DNA from: an uncultured Clostridia bacterium
GTDB taxonomy: Bacteria; Bacillota; Clostridia; Oscillospirales; Oscillospiraceae
NCBI GenBank assembly: GCA_946405655.1
Contig: CAMJHX010000079.1
Coordinates: forward strand, 1 to 6,377
Direction: 5' to 3'
Length of the DNA stretch: 6,377 nucleotides
Below are positions 5,358 through 6,377 of the stretch, piece after piece (within the stretch, counting starts at the first letter, position 1; each line of letters starts with the position of its first letter). Under the pieces are notes generated by a model, which ran no database searches, was not told where the DNA came from, and was given only the letters and a program-made list of their open reading frames with translations. A program made the position numbers and the translations under genes.

Positions 5358-5363
5358 AAAGGA
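5358..5363 (+). promoter_or_regulatory. Ribosome binding site of ppdK
   Basis: AAAGGA lies 8 nt before the ATG at 5372, in an A-rich, unstructured context favourable for initiation. It fixes the start of the gene. Confidence 0.65.
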
Positions 5364-5371
5364 ACGAAAAC

Positions 5372-6377
5372 ATGAGCAAAAAGTATGTCTATCTGTTTTC
5401 CGAAGGCAACGCCACCATGCGCGAGCTGCTTGGCGGCAAGGGCGCCAACCTCGCCGAGATGACCAACATCGGTCTGCCGGTTCCCCAGGGCTTCACCATC
5501 AGCACCGAAGCCTGCACCCAGTACTACGAAGACGGCCGCAAGATCAACGACGAGATCATGGCTGAGGTCATGCAGTACGTCGCCGAGATGGAGAAGATCA
5601 ACGGCAAGAAGTTCGGCGATCTGCAGAATCCTCTGCTCGTCTCCGTCCGTTCCGGTGCCCGCGCTTCCATGCCCGGCATGATGGACACCATCCTGAACCT
5701 CGGTCTGAACGACGACGTCGTCGCCGCCATGATCGCCGGCAACCCCGACCCCAAGTTCGAGCGCTTTGTCTATGACTCCTACCGCCGCTTCATCCAGATG
5801 TTCTCCGACGTCGTCATGGAAGTCGGCAAGAAGTACTTTGAGCAGCTCATCGACGAGATGAAGGCCAAGAAGGGCGTCACCTTCGACGTCGAGCTCACCG
5901 CCGCTGACCTCAAGGAGCTGGCTGAGCAGTTCAAGGCCGAGTACAAGAAGCAGATCGGCTCTGACTTCCCCTCCGATCCCGTTGAGCAGCTGAAGGCCGC
6001 CATCGAGGCCGTGTTCCGCTCCTGGGACAACCCCCGCGCGAACGTCTATCGCCGCGACAACGACATCCCCTACTCCTGGGGCACTGCCGTCAACGTCATG
6101 CCGATGGTCTTCGGCAACCTGAACGACAACTCCGGCACCGGCGTCGCCTTCACCCGCGACCCCGCCACCGGCGAGAAGAAGCTCATGGGTGAGTTCCTCA
6201 CCAACGCGCAGGGCGAAGACGTCGTCGCCGGCGTCCGCACCCCGATGCCCATCGCCCAGATGGAAGAGAAGTTCCCCGAGGCGTATGCCGACTTCATCAA
6301 GGTCTGCAGCCTGCTCGAGGATCACTACCGCGACATGCAGGACATGGAGTTCACCGTTGAGAACGGCAAGCTCTACA
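5372..6377 (+). CDS. ppdK: Pyruvate, phosphate dikinase, 3'-truncated by the window end
   Basis: PPDK interconverts ATP, phosphate and pyruvate with AMP, pyrophosphate and phosphoenolpyruvate; in anaerobic Clostridia it often replaces or complements pyruvate kinase in PPi-linked glycolysis, or supports gluconeogenesis. Only the first 335 of about 870-880 residues are present: the ATP-grasp nucleotide-binding domain. Visible family blocks are KYVYLFSEGNATMRELLGGK (4-23, with the ATP-contacting lysine at 23), GANLAEMTNIGLPVPQGFTI (24-43), VSVRSGARASMPGMMDTILN (90-109, arginine 93), NVYRRDNDIP (224-233), GTAVNVMPMVFGNLNDNSGT (237-256), GVAFTRDPATGEK (257-269) and NAQGEDVVAGVRTP (278-291). The phosphohistidine and PEP/pyruvate domains lie beyond the window. 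Alanine codons are mostly GCC, valine GTC and proline CCC, unlike the GCG, GTG and CCG of the genes to the left, which suggests selection for high expression. Confidence 0.97.
   Translation, partial: MSKKYVYLFSEGNATMRELLGGKGANLAEMTNIGLPVPQGFTISTEACTQYYEDGRKINDEIMAEVMQYVAEMEKINGKKFGDLQNPLLVSVRSGARASMPGMMDTILNLGLNDDVVAAMIAGNPDPKFERFVYDSYRRFIQMFSDVVMEVGKKYFEQLIDEMKAKKGVTFDVELTAADLKELAEQFKAEYKKQIGSDFPSDPVEQLKAAIEAVFRSWDNPRANVYRRDNDIPYSWGTAVNVMPMVFGNLNDNSGTGVAFTRDPATGEKKLMGEFLTNAQGEDVVAGVRTPMPIAQMEEKFPEAYADFIKVCSLLEDHYRDMQDMEFTVENGKLY

Noticed and set aside
5320..5565. Short + strand frame beginning in the ppdK leader
   Set aside because: It runs into ppdK in the wrong phase, its product becomes Arg/Gln/His-rich, and the PPDK frame is unambiguous.
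5345..6325. Long open frame on the - strand (326 codons) opposite ppdK
   Set aside because: The repetitive Val/Leu/Gly/Asp product is the mirror of the strongly biased GNC codons of ppdK; it has no domain or ribosome binding site.

Overview
The window looks like a chromosomal stretch from a GC-rich member of the Clostridia, probably in or near the Oscillospiraceae/Ruminococcaceae. The evidence is the Firmicutes gene order ffh-rpsP-khpA-rimM-trmD, the strong GGAGG-type ribosome binding sites, a clostridial-type pyruvate phosphate dikinase, and intergenic palindromes with tandem CCACTCT heptamers. The placement is inferred from gene content; there is no marker gene here that fixes the genus. 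All genes are on the + strand and no RNA gene was found.

Region 1 (1-3413) is a translation and protein-targeting cluster: the 3' three quarters of ffh (SRP GTPase), rpsP (ribosomal protein bS16), khpA (KH-domain RNA chaperone), rimM (16S/30S maturation factor) and trmD (tRNA m1G37 methyltransferase). Spacing is tight from rpsP onward: the khpA ribosome binding site overlaps the rpsP stop, and trmD starts one base after the rimM stop. The trmD reading frame is unusual. After a complete TrmD of about 250 residues it continues in frame into a complete GNAT acetyltransferase domain, giving one 429-residue protein.

Region 2 (3414-3580) fills the gap between trmD and ksgA almost exactly. It is a 167-bp inverted-repeat element with 32-bp arms (28 of 32 matching), each made of about four heptamers, enclosing three further hairpins. 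It looks like a non-coding, MITE- or REP-like dispersed element. The rplS gene that usually follows trmD is not at this position.

Region 3 (3604-5171) holds ksgA/rsmA (16S rRNA dimethyladenosine transferase) and, overlapping it by ATGA, a DUF554 membrane protein. A GC-rich stem-loop at 5244-5278 probably ends this unit.

Region 4 (5279-6377) has a candidate promoter and the first 335 codons of ppdK (pyruvate, phosphate dikinase), which runs off the right edge. Its codon choice differs clearly from the genes to its left, as expected of a very highly expressed metabolic gene.

Taken together, regions 1-3 serve ribosome and tRNA maturation and membrane targeting, while ppdK starts a separate central-carbon transcription unit. 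The most notable items are the TrmD-GNAT fusion and the structured repeat directly behind it.
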